Translations under genes and position numbers: made by a program
Shown: positions 9,030 through 18,636 of the stretch, piece by piece
How positions within the stretch are numbered: the stretch's first letter is position 1
Layout of the letters: each line of letters begins with the position of its first letter
Notes under the pieces: model-generated
What the model saw: only the letters and a program-made list of their open reading frames with translations
The model's database searches: none
Told to the model about the DNA's origin: nothing
Source of the DNA: Azospirillum agricola
Lineage (GTDB): Bacteria; Pseudomonadota; Alphaproteobacteria; Azospirillales; Azospirillaceae
DNA length: 64,000 bases
Assembly: GCF_017876095.1 (NCBI RefSeq)
Contig: NZ_JAGINM010000007.1
Location: 292,511-356,510 of the forward strand
Direction of reading: 5' to 3'

Positions 9030-9332
9030 ATGGTCAACCCGCTGAGTGCCGCCACCGCCTATGCCAACACCGCCGCCCGCGCGACCGGACCGAAGGCCCT
9101 GGGACCCACCGAGGGCGCGTCCTTCGGCGAGGTGCTGGAGCAGGCGGCCCACAGCGCCATCGGCACGATGCAGAAAAGCGAGACCATGTCGGCGCAGGCC
9201 GCGATCGGCAAGGCCGACCTGAACGACGTGGTCCAGGCGGTCACCAACGCCGAAGTCACCCTCCAGACCGTGACGGCGGTGCGCGACAAGGTGTTGAACG
9301 CCTATCAGGAAATCCTTCGCATGCCGATGTGA
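9030..9332 (+). CDS. fliE: Flagellar hook-basal body protein FliE
   Basis: A 100-residue FliE with the typical pattern FGEVLEQAAHSAIGTMQKSE and the C-terminal helix VVQAVTNAEVTLQTVTAVRDK. FliE is the adapter between the MS ring and the rod and is the first axial protein exported. The gene keeps the conserved order flgB-flgC-fliE. Confidence 0.96.
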   Translation: MVNPLSAATAYANTAARATGPKALGPTEGASFGEVLEQAAHSAIGTMQKSETMSAQAAIGKADLNDVVQAVTNAEVTLQTVTAVRDKVLNAYQEILRMPM

Positions 9333-9371
9333 CGGCCGTCCCGGCCTTCCCATCGGCCTCCGGCGCGCGTC

Positions 9372-9719
9372 ATGAACGAAACCGAAGTCATCGAGCTCTG
9401 CCGCACCTCGATCATCACCCTGGTGATCGTGGCCGGACCGATTCTCATCATCATGATGCTGCTCGGCACGGTGATCTCGGTGTTCCAGGCCGTCACCCAG
9501 ATCAGCGAGCAGACCCTGGCGATGGTGCCGAAGCTGCTGGTGGTCTTCGCCCTGTCGATCCTGCTGATGCCCTTCATGCTGGGCGAGTTGAGCGAATTCT
9601 TCCAGCATGAGATCGCCGACCGCATCGTCGCCATCGGCGTCGGCGCCGGCCAGAACGGCGGCGCGCCCTTCACGCCCGGCACCGGCCTCACCCCCGGCGC
9701 GGCGCCGTCCGGCGGATGA
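9372..9719 (+). CDS. fliQ: Flagellar export gate protein FliQ with a long tail
   Basis: The first ~88 residues are a standard FliQ: two membrane helices with IITLVIVAGPILIIMMLLGT and the ISEQTLAMVPKLLVV motif. FliQ packs around FliP/FliR in the export gate. The protein continues for about 25 residues beyond the usual end with a Gly/Pro/Ala-rich tail (GAGQNGGAPFTPG). The tail stop overlaps the fliR ATG (ATGA), so it is genuinely in frame and translated. Confidence 0.96.
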   Translation: MNETEVIELCRTSIITLVIVAGPILIIMMLLGTVISVFQAVTQISEQTLAMVPKLLVVFALSILLMPFMLGELSEFFQHEIADRIVAIGVGAGQNGGAPFTPGTGLTPGAAPSGG

Positions 9720-10486
9720 ACGCCCTTCAGCAACTGGTCGGCGAGCAGCTCTTCGTCTGGATGATCGTCTTCGCCCGGGTCGGCACCGCCTTCACCGTCA
9801 TGCCGACGGTGGGCGACGCCTTCGTGACCGCGCGCACGCGGCTCCTGCTCGCGCTGGCGATCAGCGTGGTCGTCGCCCCGGTCCTGCGGCCGCAGCTGCC
9901 TCCGATGCCGGACAACCCCTTCCAACTCGTCGTGCTGGTGATGGGGGAGATGACCGTCGGCATCTTCCTGGGCACCGTCGGGCGGCTGCTGATGGGGGCG
10001 CTGGAGGTCGCCGGCACCATCGTCGCGCTGGAAAGCGGCCTGTCCAACGCCCAGATCTTCAATCCGGCAATGGCGACCAGCGGCTCGCTGCCCGGCGCGC
10101 TGATGGGATGGCTGGGATTGCTGCTGTTGTTCGTCACCGACCTGCATCATCTGCTGATCATGGCGGTGGTCGACAGCTACACCACCTTCGCGCCGGGGGC
10201 GGCGATTCCGATCGACGACATGGCGAACGTGATCGGGCAGCTGGTGTCGAAGACCTTCCTGCTGGGCGCCCAGATGGCGGCGCCCTTCCTGATCATCGGC
10301 CTGCTCTTCGCCCTGGCGCTCGGGCTGCTGAACAAGCTGGCGCCGCAGGTCCAGGTGTTCCAGCTCTTCACCTCGATCCAGGTGCTGCTGGGCCTGCTGA
10401 TGTTCGCCTTGACGCTGGCGGCGATGATGATGTTCTGGTTGTCGCGTTTCGAGTCGACCTTCGTGGATTTCCTGCGGCCGCTGTGA
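9716..10486 (+). CDS. fliR: Flagellar export gate protein FliR
   Basis: 256 residues, about six membrane helices, with FliR patterns such as FARVGTAFTVMPTVGD near the start and AAPFLIIGLLFALALGLLNK later. FliR completes the FliP5-FliQ4-FliR1 export gate. Translationally coupled to fliQ through ATGA and followed by flhB after 29 bases. Confidence 0.97.
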   Translation: MNALQQLVGEQLFVWMIVFARVGTAFTVMPTVGDAFVTARTRLLLALAISVVVAPVLRPQLPPMPDNPFQLVVLVMGEMTVGIFLGTVGRLLMGALEVAGTIVALESGLSNAQIFNPAMATSGSLPGALMGWLGLLLLFVTDLHHLLIMAVVDSYTTFAPGAAIPIDDMANVIGQLVSKTFLLGAQMAAPFLIIGLLFALALGLLNKLAPQVQVFQLFTSIQVLLGLLMFALTLAAMMMFWLSRFESTFVDFLRPL

Positions 10487-10515
10487 CGGCCCGCTGACCG
10501 ACAAGGGAGAAGCCG

Positions 10516-11592
10516 GTGTCGGAAGATGCGGACGAGTCCTCCAAAACAGAGGACCCGACACAAAAGAAGCTCGACGAGGCCCACAAGCAGGGCAACTACG
10601 CGATGACGCGCGAGGTGGCGAACTGGCTGATGGTCGCCGCCATGACGATCGTGCTGGTGTCGATCCTGCCGGGCACCCTGAAGGGCATGTTCCTTCGCCT
10701 GAACTATTATTTCGAGAATCTCGACCAGATCACCTTCGACCGGGCCGGAGTCGGCGCCCTGCTGTACCGGGCGATGATGGATTCCCTGTGGGCGCTGTGG
10801 CTCCCCATCCTGCTCTTCGTGGTCGCCGGGGTGATGTCGACCATCGGGCAGACCGGCTTCCATATCTCCTGGCAGCTCATCGCCCCGAAGTTCGGGAAGC
10901 TGAACCCGCTGCCCGGCATCGCCAACATGTTCAAGGCCAACCAGCTCGTCGAGCTGGCGAAGAGTCTGGCCAAGCTGGCGGTGGTCGGCGGGGTCGCCTA
11001 TCTTGCGCTGCAACCGATGTTCAAGGGCATCGAGAACTACATCGGCATCGAGATGATGGCCCTGCTCCAGCACATCGACGGGCTGGCCTACCGTCTGCTG
11101 ATCGGGGTTCTGGTGGTGCTGACCTTCATCGCCGGCGGCGACTTCATCTGGCAAAGGATGCAGTTCGACAAGAAGATGAAGATGACGAAGCAGGAGGTAA
11201 AAGACGAGCACAAGCAGTCCGAAGGCGATCCGCACGTCAAGGGCCGCATCCGCCAGATCCGGTTCGAGCGCGCCCGCAAGCGCATGATGGCGGCGGTGCC
11301 CGGCGCCGACGTGGTGGTGACCAACCCGACCCACTTCGCGGTGGCGCTGAAATACGACCCGGCCCAGATGGGCGCGCCGATGGTGCTGGCCAAGGGCGTC
11401 GATCAGGTCGCCTTCAAGATCCGCGAGATCGCCGAGGCCAACAAGGTTCCGGTGATCGAGAATCCTCCCCTCGCCCGTGCGCTCTATGCCGCTTGCGATA
11501 TCGACGAGGAGGTTCCTTCCGAGCACTATCGGGCGGTCGCCGAAGTCATTACCTATGTCTTCAAGCTGAAGGGGCGGGCGATGCGCAACTGA
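10516..11592 (+). CDS. flhB: Flagellar export switch protein FlhB
   Basis: 358 residues: four membrane helices in the first ~220, then a soluble autocleaving domain. The NPTH cleavage motif is at residues 270-273 (VVTNPTHFAVALKYD), and the N-terminal EDPTQKKLDEAHKQG motif is intact. Cleavage between N and P switches export from rod/hook to filament substrates. The start is GTG with an AAGGGAG ribosome site. A second copy of the cytoplasmic domain is encoded at 7445-7897. Confidence 0.97.
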   Translation: MSEDADESSKTEDPTQKKLDEAHKQGNYAMTREVANWLMVAAMTIVLVSILPGTLKGMFLRLNYYFENLDQITFDRAGVGALLYRAMMDSLWALWLPILLFVVAGVMSTIGQTGFHISWQLIAPKFGKLNPLPGIANMFKANQLVELAKSLAKLAVVGGVAYLALQPMFKGIENYIGIEMMALLQHIDGLAYRLLIGVLVVLTFIAGGDFIWQRMQFDKKMKMTKQEVKDEHKQSEGDPHVKGRIRQIRFERARKRMMAAVPGADVVVTNPTHFAVALKYDPAQMGAPMVLAKGVDQVAFKIREIAEANKVPVIENPPLARALYAACDIDEEVPSEHYRAVAEVITYVFKLKGRAMRN

Positions 11593-11643
11593 CACGCTGC
11601 GCAACCGGCCTCCCCTTCGACGGTCCGGTTCGTTGGAGTTTTG

Positions 11644-14154
11644 GTGGACGACGCATCTTCCCTTCTCGGTTCCGCCCGCGGCCGGGCCACGCCGGACCGG
11701 CCCTCCGGCGCGCTGGCGACGGCCCTGCTCTATTACGGTCTGGCCCCGGCCGGACTGGCGGCGCTGGCGGCCGGGCTGCTGATCGACCGCGAGCCGGTCA
11801 CCTGGGCCGGCGCCGTCGCGGCGGCGGCGGGCGTGGGGCTGCTGATCGGCCGGGTCTTCACCGTGGCCCGCCGCTCGGCGCGGGTCGGCGCGCTGCTCGG
11901 CAACGCGCTGGAAGGCTTGCCGGCCGGCCAGCTCCTGTGCGACGAGCGCGGCAAGGTCGTCTTCGTCAACGCCGCCTTCCGGGAACTGACGGGCCAGCGG
12001 ACCGGCGAGCGTCCGATCGACGCGCTGGAGCGCCAGTTCGCCGCCGATCCCGACAGCGCCCGCGAGTTCAGCCGGCTGCGCGACCGCGTGCACGCCGGGG
12101 CCGCCGCCTCGGCCGAGCTGGCGGTGCCGGGGCCGGACGGGCGCCCCCCGGAATGGCGCCGGGTGCAGGGGCAGCCGGTCGAGGGCTTCCCCGGCTCCGT
12201 CCATTGGCGGGTCGAGGACATCACGGCGCGGCGCGAGCTGGAGCAGGTGATGCTGCGCGAGCAGTCGAAGCTCGCCGACTTCATGGAGCACGCGCCGGTC
12301 GGCTTCTTCTCGGTCGATCAGGACGGGCAATTCCTGTTCGTCAACGCCACGCTGGCGAAATGGCTGGGCGGCGAACCGGGCGACCTGACCGACGGCGACC
12401 GGCGGCTGCACGACATCCTGGAGGAGCCGCCGGAGGGGGCGGCGCCCTACGACCTGTTCGAGGGGAGCGGGCCCGAGCAGCGCGGTGAACTCGGCATGCG
12501 CGGCTTCCAGGGGCGCCGCTTCCAGGCCTCGGTGGCGCAGAGCGTGGTGGTGGCGGACGACGGCGGATCGATCCACACCCGCTCCGTCGTGCGCGACCTG
12601 ACGCCGGAGCATGAATGGCGGGAGGCCCTGCGCCTGTCCGAACAGCGCTTCCAGCGCTTCTTCGAGGACGCGCCGATCGGCATCGCCCTGGTCGACGAGG
12701 AAGGGCGGCTGACCGAATGCAACCAGGCCTTCCTCGGCCTGATCGGCAGCGAGGCGGGCAGCGTGATCGGCCGCCCGATGGCCGAGCTGATCGTTCCGGC
12801 GGAGCGCGAGGCGGTGGCGACGCGGCTCGCCTCGGTGCAGGGCGGCGACGATCCGGCGGCTCCGCTGGAGGTCCGCCTGTCCGGCGGCCGGGAACTGACG
12901 GCTCAGCTCTACGCCCGCCGCCTGGGCGGTGTCGGCGGTGGGAGCGCCGCCGGGCTGATCCTGCATTTCATCGACATGACCGAGCGCAAGAGCCTGGAGG
13001 CCCAGTTCGCCCAGTCGCAGAAGATGCAGGCGGTCGGCCAGCTCGCCGGCGGCGTGGCGCACGACTTCAACAACCTGCTGACCGCGATGATCGGCTTCTG
13101 CGACCTGCTGCTGCTGCGCCACAAGCCGGGCGACCAGTCCTTCAGCGACATCGTGCAGATCAAGCAGAACGCCAACCGCGCCGCCAATCTGGTCCGCCAG
13201 CTCCTCGCCTTCTCGCGCCAGCAGACCTTGCAGCCGCGCGTCATCAACGTCACCGACGTGCTGGCCGAGCTGGCCAACCTGCTGCGCCGGCTGATCGGCG
13301 AGAACATCGAGCTGAAGATGATCCACGGGCGGGACCTCGGCCTCGTCAAGGTGGACCAGAACCAGCTGGAGCAGGTCATCATCAACCTCGTCGTCAACGC
13401 GCGCGACGCGATGGGCGGCGGCGGGCGGCTGACCGTGGTGACCTCCAACCACAGCCTGGCCCAGCCCGAGCGGCGCGAGCACGAGACGGTTCCCGCCGGC
13501 TCCTACGTCTCGATCGAGGTGATCGACACCGGCTGCGGCATCGCGCGCGAGAATCTGCAACGCATCTTCGAGCCCTTCTACACGACCAAGGAGGTCGGGT
13601 CGGGCACAGGGCTGGGGCTGTCCACCGTGTACGGAATCGTCCGGCAGACCGGCGGCTTCGTGCTGGTCGATTCGGCGGTGGGGGAGGGGACGACCTTCAC
13701 CATCCTGCTGCCCCGCCACCAGGGCGAGGTGCGGCCGGTCGACACCGCCGAGCCGCGCGAGCGGCGCGGCAGCGACCTGACCGGCTCCGGCGTCATCCTG
13801 CTGGTCGAGGACGAGGACGCCGTCCGCGTCTTCTCCGCCCGCGCGCTGCGCAACAAGGGCTATCAGGTGCTGGAGGCCAAGAACGGCGAGGCCGCGTTGC
13901 AGCAGATCGAGAGCGACGGCGCCCGCATCGACCTGCTGATCACCGACGTGGTGATGCCGCAGATGGACGGCCCGACGCTGGCCCGCCATGTCCGCCGGCT
14001 GCGGCCGGAGATGCGGGTGATCTTCATTTCCGGCTATGCGGAGGACCGGCTGGGCGATGTCGACGGCGTCGATGTCGCGCATTTCCTGCCCAAGCCCTTC
14101 TCCCTCAAGCAGCTTGCCTCCAAGGTCAAGGAGGTCATCCGCGACGGCCGGTGA
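11644..14154 (+). CDS. cckA: Hybrid histidine kinase CckA
   Basis: 836 residues: two membrane helices (about 20-75), PAS-type sensor domains (about 85-450), a histidine kinase core with the H box [20 protein letters not shown] (His near residue 473), an ATPase domain (about 560-695) and a C-terminal receiver (from ~716, acceptor Asp near 767 in LLITDVVMP). The stretch [20 protein letters not shown] is characteristic of CckA. CckA phosphorylates CtrA through ChpT and controls cell cycle and motility in alphaproteobacteria. GTG at 11644 is preferred over the TTG one codon earlier because GGAG (11635-11638) is better spaced. The gene follows flhB by about 50 bases. Confidence 0.93.
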   Translation: MDDASSLLGSARGRATPDRPSGALATALLYYGLAPAGLAALAAGLLIDREPVTWAGAVAAAAGVGLLIGRVFTVARRSARVGALLGNALEGLPAGQLLCDERGKVVFVNAAFRELTGQRTGERPIDALERQFAADPDSAREFSRLRDRVHAGAAASAELAVPGPDGRPPEWRRVQGQPVEGFPGSVHWRVEDITARRELEQVMLREQSKLADFMEHAPVGFFSVDQDGQFLFVNATLAKWLGGEPGDLTDGDRRLHDILEEPPEGAAPYDLFEGSGPEQRGELGMRGFQGRRFQASVAQSVVVADDGGSIHTRSVVRDLTPEHEWREALRLSEQRFQRFFEDAPIGIALVDEEGRLTECNQAFLGLIGSEAGSVIGRPMAELIVPAEREAVATRLASVQGGDDPAAPLEVRLSGGRELTAQLYARRLGGVGGGSAAGLILHFIDMTERKSLEAQFAQSQKMQAVGQLAGGVAHDFNNLLTAMIGFCDLLLLRHKPGDQSFSDIVQIKQNANRAANLVRQLLAFSRQQTLQPRVINVTDVLAELANLLRRLIGENIELKMIHGRDLGLVKVDQNQLEQVIINLVVNARDAMGGGGRLTVVTSNHSLAQPERREHETVPAGSYVSIEVIDTGCGIARENLQRIFEPFYTTKEVGSGTGLGLSTVYGIVRQTGGFVLVDSAVGEGTTFTILLPRHQGEVRPVDTAEPRERRGSDLTGSGVILLVEDEDAVRVFSARALRNKGYQVLEAKNGEAALQQIESDGARIDLLITDVVMPQMDGPTLARHVRRLRPEMRVIFISGYAEDRLGDVDGVDVAHFLPKPFSLKQLASKVKEVIRDGR

Positions 14155-14202
14155 CGCCGCGCGTGATCGTTTTCGGCTCGTCTCCGCCCGGCCTCTTTTT
14201 GA

Positions 14203-14217
14203 GAACGTCAGGAGAAC
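14203..14217. promoter_or_regulatory. LexA (SOS) box upstream of recA
   Basis: A perfect direct repeat GAAC-N7-GAAC at 14203-14217 is the alphaproteobacterial LexA operator. It lies about 90 bases before the recA start and just upstream of a good -35/-10 pair. A weaker second match, GAAC-N7-GTAC, lies at 14236-14250 and overlaps the -10. Confidence 0.88.
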
Positions 14218-14225
14218 ATCGGCCC

Positions 14226-14253
14226 TTGCAAATGGGAACGAAGAGAGTACATT
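14226..14253 (+). promoter_or_regulatory. Probable sigma-70 promoter of recA
   Basis: TTGCAA (14226-14231) and TACATT (14248-14253) are separated by 16 bases, directly after the LexA box. The spacing and position support SOS control of recA; the start site itself is inferred. Confidence 0.55.
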
Positions 14254-14305
14254 CAGCCTCGTTGCAAGAGTGCTGACCCTGTGGTCTAAGAGAGAGGTAC
14301 CGGGC

Positions 14306-15385
14306 ATGTCGTCCGCACAGCTTCGTTTGGTCGAGAAGGATTCCATGGACAAGCAGAAGGCGCTCGACGCCGCTCTGAGCCAGATCGAACGCGCGTTCGG
14401 CAAGGGCTCGATCATGAAGCTCGGCGCCCGCGAGAACCTGGTCGACACGGAGGTGGTGTCCACCGGCTCCCTCGGCCTCGACATCGCGCTGGGCATCGGC
14501 GGCCTGCCCAAGGGCCGCATCATCGAAATCTACGGGCCGGAAAGCTCGGGCAAGACCACGCTGGCTCTGCACGCCATCGCCCAGGCCCAGAAGGCCGGCG
14601 GAACCTGCGCCTTCGTCGACGCCGAGCACGCGCTCGACCCGTCCTACGCCCGCAAGCTTGGCGTCAACATCGACGAGCTGCTGATCTCGCAGCCCGACGC
14701 CGGCGAGCAGGCGCTGGAGATCGCCGACACGCTGGTGCGCTCCGGCGCCATCGACGTGCTGGTGGTCGATTCGGTTGCGGCCCTGGTGCCGCGCGCCGAG
14801 CTGGAAGGCGAGATGGGCGACAGCCACGTCGGCCTGCACGCCCGCCTGATGAGCCAGGCGCTGCGCAAGCTGACCGGCTCGATCTCCAAGTCGAACTGCC
14901 TCGTCATCTTCATCAACCAGATCCGCTTGAAGATCGGCGTGATGTTCGGCAACCCGGAGACGACGACGGGCGGCAACGCGCTGAAGTTCTACGCGTCGGT
15001 CCGTCTCGACATTCGCCGCATCGGCGCCATCAAGGACCGCGACACCGTGGTCGGCAACCAGACCCGCGTGAAGGTGGTGAAGAACAAGATGGCCCCGCCG
15101 TTCCGCGTGGTCGAGTTCGACATCATGTATGGCGAGGGCGTGTCGAAGGTGGGCGAACTGCTCGACCTCGGCATCCAGGCCGGCGTGGTGGACAAGTCGG
15201 GCGCCTGGTTCAGCTACGAGGGCACGCGCATCGGCCAGGGCCGCGAGAACGCAAAGACCTTCCTGCGCAACAACCCCGAGATGGCCGACGCCATCGAGGC
15301 GAAGATCCGCGGCAACGCCGGTCTCGTCGCCGACGCGATGATGGGCACACCGGAAGCCGATGGCGAGGCCTCCACGCCGGAGTGA
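14306..15385 (+). CDS. recA: Recombinase RecA
   Basis: 359 residues with all RecA hallmarks: Walker [10 protein letters not shown] near residue 77, [10 protein letters not shown], the Walker B strand [19 protein letters not shown] and loop L2 ([19 protein letters not shown]). RecA drives homologous recombination and LexA autocleavage. The ATG at 14306 gives the N-terminus seen in Azospirillum-type RecA ([20 protein letters not shown]); the frame is open further upstream into cckA but that is not conserved. Monocistronic and SOS-regulated. Confidence 0.98.
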   Translation: MSSAQLRLVEKDSMDKQKALDAALSQIERAFGKGSIMKLGARENLVDTEVVSTGSLGLDIALGIGGLPKGRIIEIYGPESSGKTTLALHAIAQAQKAGGTCAFVDAEHALDPSYARKLGVNIDELLISQPDAGEQALEIADTLVRSGAIDVLVVDSVAALVPRAELEGEMGDSHVGLHARLMSQALRKLTGSISKSNCLVIFINQIRLKIGVMFGNPETTTGGNALKFYASVRLDIRRIGAIKDRDTVVGNQTRVKVVKNKMAPPFRVVEFDIMYGEGVSKVGELLDLGIQAGVVDKSGAWFSYEGTRIGQGRENAKTFLRNNPEMADAIEAKIRGNAGLVADAMMGTPEADGEASTPE

Positions 15386-15442
15386 TCGGGCTTTCGGGTG
15401 GTTCCGCCGAGGTTTGAGGCGGAACGGCCGCCAATTCGCCTT

Positions 15443-15481
15443 CCCACGTCATGATCGGGCTTGTCCCGATCATGACGTGGG
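15443..15481. repeat. 39-base perfect palindrome after recA
   Basis: Arms CCCACGTCATGATCGGG (15443-15459) and their exact complement (15465-15481) flank a five-base loop. No T run follows, so it is not a textbook terminator, though RNA made from it would fold strongly. It resembles dispersed extragenic palindromes. Confidence 0.8.
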
Positions 15482-15503
15482 TGCTTGAGGTTTGCCCGTG
15501 GAT

Positions 15504-15522
15504 GCCCGTGCCGAGCACGGGC
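15504..15522. repeat. Short palindrome GCCCGTG/CACGGGC
   Basis: Seven-base arms around CCGAG, 22 bases after the larger palindrome in the same recA-to-channel gap. It has the look of a second unit of a composite extragenic repeat. Confidence 0.6.
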
Positions 15523-15603
15523 GTGAACGGTGTCGAGCGGGCGGAGCCGCGGTTTCCGCGCATGTCCTGAGGGCCGGCTGGAAAGGGCTTTGTGGGGGCG
15601 GGC

Positions 15604-16410
15604 ATGTCCGATGAAGCCGGCGCACTGTCGGACACCGATCGGCTTCTCAAGCTGAAGTCGCTGCGGGCCAAAATCCGCTTCCTCTACGAGGCCCACACCA
15701 GTTTCCGCATGGGAATGGCGGGATTCGATCTCGCCACGGTGCTGTTCTTCCTCTTCACCACCTTCCTGCCGCCGTCGGGCTGGATTCTCTGGATCGACTA
15801 CGTCCTCGGTTTCCTTCTTCTGACGGATATGCTGGCGCGCGGCTGGGTCGCGCGAAACCGGCGGCGCTTCTTCCTGAGCGTCTGGACCCTGGCCGACGTG
15901 GTCGTGATCCTGTCGATGCTCGCCCCGATCTTCACCTCCGACTATGCGTTCCTCCGGGTTCTGCGGGCGATGCGCCTGCTGCGCTCCTACGCCCTGCTGC
16001 GCAACCTGCGGCGGGGAAACCGCTGGGTCGCCGAGCGCGGCGAGATGATGCTGGCGGTGGTCAATCTCGTCGTCTTCGTCTTCGTGGTGTCCGCCTTCGT
16101 GTACGTCACGCAGATCGGGCGGAACGACCGCATCCTCTCCTACATCGACGCCATGTACTTCACCGTGACGACGCTGACGACCACCGGATTCGGCGACATC
16201 ACGCTGGTCGGCACCCATGGCCGGCTGATGTCGGTGGTGATCATGCTGCTGGGCGTCGGGCTTTTCCTCAAATTCGCCCAGAGCCTGTTCCGGCCCAACA
16301 AGGCCCATGTCGAATGCCCGGCCTGCGGGCTGAGCCGGCATGATTTCGACGCCATCCATTGCAAGCATTGCGGTGGGGTGATCCACATCGACGACAAGCC
16401 GTCCGACTGA
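15604..16410 (+). CDS. Voltage-gated potassium channel with zinc-ribbon tail
   Basis: 268 residues. Six membrane segments are visible; the fourth carries regularly spaced arginines (FLRVLRAMRLLRSYALLRNL), as in a voltage sensor. The pore loop has TTLTTTGFGDI near residues 190-199, a GFG potassium filter. After the last helix comes a small zinc ribbon with two CxxC pairs (CPAC at 238 and CKHC near the end). Such a tail is uncommon for a Kv-type channel and could sense metal or redox state. ATG at 15604 is preferred over a GTG four codons earlier. Monocistronic. Confidence 0.9.
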   Translation: MSDEAGALSDTDRLLKLKSLRAKIRFLYEAHTSFRMGMAGFDLATVLFFLFTTFLPPSGWILWIDYVLGFLLLTDMLARGWVARNRRRFFLSVWTLADVVVILSMLAPIFTSDYAFLRVLRAMRLLRSYALLRNLRRGNRWVAERGEMMLAVVNLVVFVFVVSAFVYVTQIGRNDRILSYIDAMYFTVTTLTTTGFGDITLVGTHGRLMSVVIMLLGVGLFLKFAQSLFRPNKAHVECPACGLSRHDFDAIHCKHCGGVIHIDDKPSD

Positions 16411-16514
16411 TTCGGCGGACGCGCGTCCCAGTCTCCCAAGGCTCGGAAATTCCTTGGTGATCCGGCACGCCAGCGGTTAAAGATCGAAGGCGGCGATTCA
16501 CGTCCGGGGGTGCC

Positions 16515-17654
16515 ATGCGGTCGAGCGGGTCGGGATGGGGGCAGCCGGGCGCCGTGCCGGGCTGGGTCGGGTACGCGCTGCTGCCGATTCTGAACCTCGC
16601 CGTCGCCTTCGCGCTGTCGGGGCTGGTGATCCTGGTCATCGGCGAGAACCCGGTCGACGTGCTGGCGCTGATGCTGTCGGAGGCGCTCGGCTACCCCGAG
16701 GCCATCGGCTACACGCTCTATTACGCGACCGACTACATCTTCACCGGGCTGGCGGTCGCCATCGCCTTCCATTGCGGGCTGTTCAACATCGGTGGCGAGG
16801 GGCAGGCCTATCTCGGCGGCCTGGGCGCCGGCCTGGTGGCTCTGGCGCTGACCGGCTGGCCCTGGCCGGTGGTGGCTCTGCTGGCGATCCTCGCCTCGGC
16901 GCTGTTCGGGGCGGCCTGGGCCTTCGTGCCGGCGTGGCTCCAGGCCAGGCGCGGCAGCCACATCGTCATCACGACGATCATGTTCAACTTCATCGCCGCC
17001 TCGCTGATGACCTGGCTGCTGGTCGACGTGCTGATCCGGCCGGGCAGCCAGTCGCCGGAAACCCGCGAGTTCGACCCCGGCCTGTGGCTGCCCTCGATGG
17101 AGCGGGCGCTCGGCTGGGTCGGCGTGACCATCCCGGCCTCGCCGCTGAACCTGTCCTTCCTGTGGGCGCTGGCCTGCTGCGTCCTGTTCCAGATCTTCCT
17201 GCGCCACACCCGCTGGGGCTACGAACTGCGCACCGTCGGACGCAACGAGCGGGCGGCGGTCTACGCCGGCATCTCGCCGTCGCGCAACATCGTCATCGCC
17301 ATGCTGCTGTCGGGCGCGCTCGCCGGCTTCGTCGGCGTCAACGAGATCCTCGGCGTGCAGCACCGCATCATCCTGAACTTCACCGGCGGGGTCGGCTTCG
17401 TCGGCATCGCGGTGGCGCTGATGGGGCGCAACCACCCGGTCGGGATCGTGCTGGCGGCGCTGCTGTTCGGCGTGCTGGCCCAGGGCGGCGGGCAGGTCTC
17501 CTTCGAATACCCGACCATCAACCGCGAGCTGGTGATGGTCATCCAGGGCCTCGTCATCCTGTTCGCCGGGGCCATGGAGAATCTGTTCAAGCAGCCGATC
17601 GAGGCGCTGTTCCGCCGCCGCGCCACGCCCGCCGCCGATTCGGGAAGGGGCTGA
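16515..17654 (+). CDS. Nucleoside-type ABC transporter permease 1
   Basis: 379 residues with about nine membrane helices of the BPD_transp_2 family. The pattern LFNIGGEGQAYLGGLGA and the GVNEILGVQHR segment match permeases of the BMP-linked nucleoside importers (RbsC-like). It is followed four bases later by a second permease of the same family and then by nucleoside-catabolic enzymes, which fixes the likely substrate. The partner ATPase and binding protein are not in this window. Confidence 0.92.
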   Translation: MRSSGSGWGQPGAVPGWVGYALLPILNLAVAFALSGLVILVIGENPVDVLALMLSEALGYPEAIGYTLYYATDYIFTGLAVAIAFHCGLFNIGGEGQAYLGGLGAGLVALALTGWPWPVVALLAILASALFGAAWAFVPAWLQARRGSHIVITTIMFNFIAASLMTWLLVDVLIRPGSQSPETREFDPGLWLPSMERALGWVGVTIPASPLNLSFLWALACCVLFQIFLRHTRWGYELRTVGRNERAAVYAGISPSRNIVIAMLLSGALAGFVGVNEILGVQHRIILNFTGGVGFVGIAVALMGRNHPVGIVLAALLFGVLAQGGGQVSFEYPTINRELVMVIQGLVILFAGAMENLFKQPIEALFRRRATPAADSGRG

Positions 17655-17657
17655 GCC

Positions 17658-18632
17658 ATGGAGGACGCGCTCCTGCTGGTCCTGCAACTGCTCGGCGCCA
17701 CCATCCGGGTGGCGACCCCGCTGGTGCTGGCGGCCTTCGCCGGGCTCTATTGCGAGCGGGCCGGGGTGGTGGACATCGGGCTGGAGGGCAAGATGCTGGC
17801 CGGCGCCTTCTTCGCCGCCGCCGCCGCCTCGGCCACCGGCAACCCCTGGCTCGGCCTTCTGGCCGCCATCGCCGCCGGGGTGGCGCTGGCGCTGGTCCAC
17901 GGCTTCGCCTGCGTCACGCACCATGGCAACCAGGTGGTGTCGGGCATGGCGATCAACATCCTGGTCGCCGGGCTGGCGCCGTCGCTCGCCTACGCCTGGT
18001 TCCAGCAGGGCGGGCAGACGCCGCAGCTGCCCTCCTCGGCGCGGCTGCCGTCGGTCGAACTGCCGGGCGGGGAGGCGCTGTCCGGCGTTCCCGTCCTGGG
18101 CGCCGTCTGGCGCGAGCTGATCGACGGCACCAACATCCTGATCTGGGTGACGCTGGCGCTGGTGGCGGCGACCCACTGGGTGCTGTACCGCTCGCGATTC
18201 GGGCTGCGGCTGCGGGCGGTGGGCGAGAATCCGGCGGCGGTCGAGACCGCCGGCATTTCCGTCACGCGGCTGCGCTATCAGGCCCTGATCGTGACGGGGG
18301 TGCTGACCGGGATGGCCGGCGCCTATCTGTCGACCGGGCACGGGGCGGGCTTCGTTCGCGACATGACGGCGGGCAAGGGCTATCTGGCGCTGGCGGCGCT
18401 GATCTTCGGCAAATGGCGGCCGGGGCCGGCGCTGTTCGCCTGCCTGCTCTTCGCCTTCACCGACGCGGTGCAGGTTCGGCTGCAAGGGGTGCCCCTGCCG
18501 GGGATCGGCGTTATTCCCGTCCAATTCATCCAGGCCATTCCCTATCTTCTGACCGTGCTTCTGCTGGCGGGCTTCGTCGGCAAGGCGATCGCCCCCAAGG
18601 CGAGCGGCATCCCCTACGTCAAGGAGCGCTGA
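17658..18632 (+). CDS. Nucleoside-type ABC transporter permease 2
   Basis: 324 residues, about nine membrane helices, with YCERAGVVDIGLEGKMLAGA near the N-terminus, the usual signature of the second permease of BMP-type nucleoside importers. It pairs with the preceding gene (three bases apart) to form the channel, and is followed by cdd after four bases, so transport and salvage genes share one mRNA. Confidence 0.92.
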   Translation: MEDALLLVLQLLGATIRVATPLVLAAFAGLYCERAGVVDIGLEGKMLAGAFFAAAAASATGNPWLGLLAAIAAGVALALVHGFACVTHHGNQVVSGMAINILVAGLAPSLAYAWFQQGGQTPQLPSSARLPSVELPGGEALSGVPVLGAVWRELIDGTNILIWVTLALVAATHWVLYRSRFGLRLRAVGENPAAVETAGISVTRLRYQALIVTGVLTGMAGAYLSTGHGAGFVRDMTAGKGYLALAALIFGKWRPGPALFACLLFAFTDAVQVRLQGVPLPGIGVIPVQFIQAIPYLLTVLLLAGFVGKAIAPKASGIPYVKER

Positions 18633-18636
18633 AGCC

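Noticed and set aside
10177..14523. A 1448-codon open frame on the minus strand opposite fliR, flhB, cckA and recA
   Set aside because: It is the antisense shadow of strongly recognised genes. Its composition is Arg/Gln/His-rich as expected from GC-rich third positions, with no domain.
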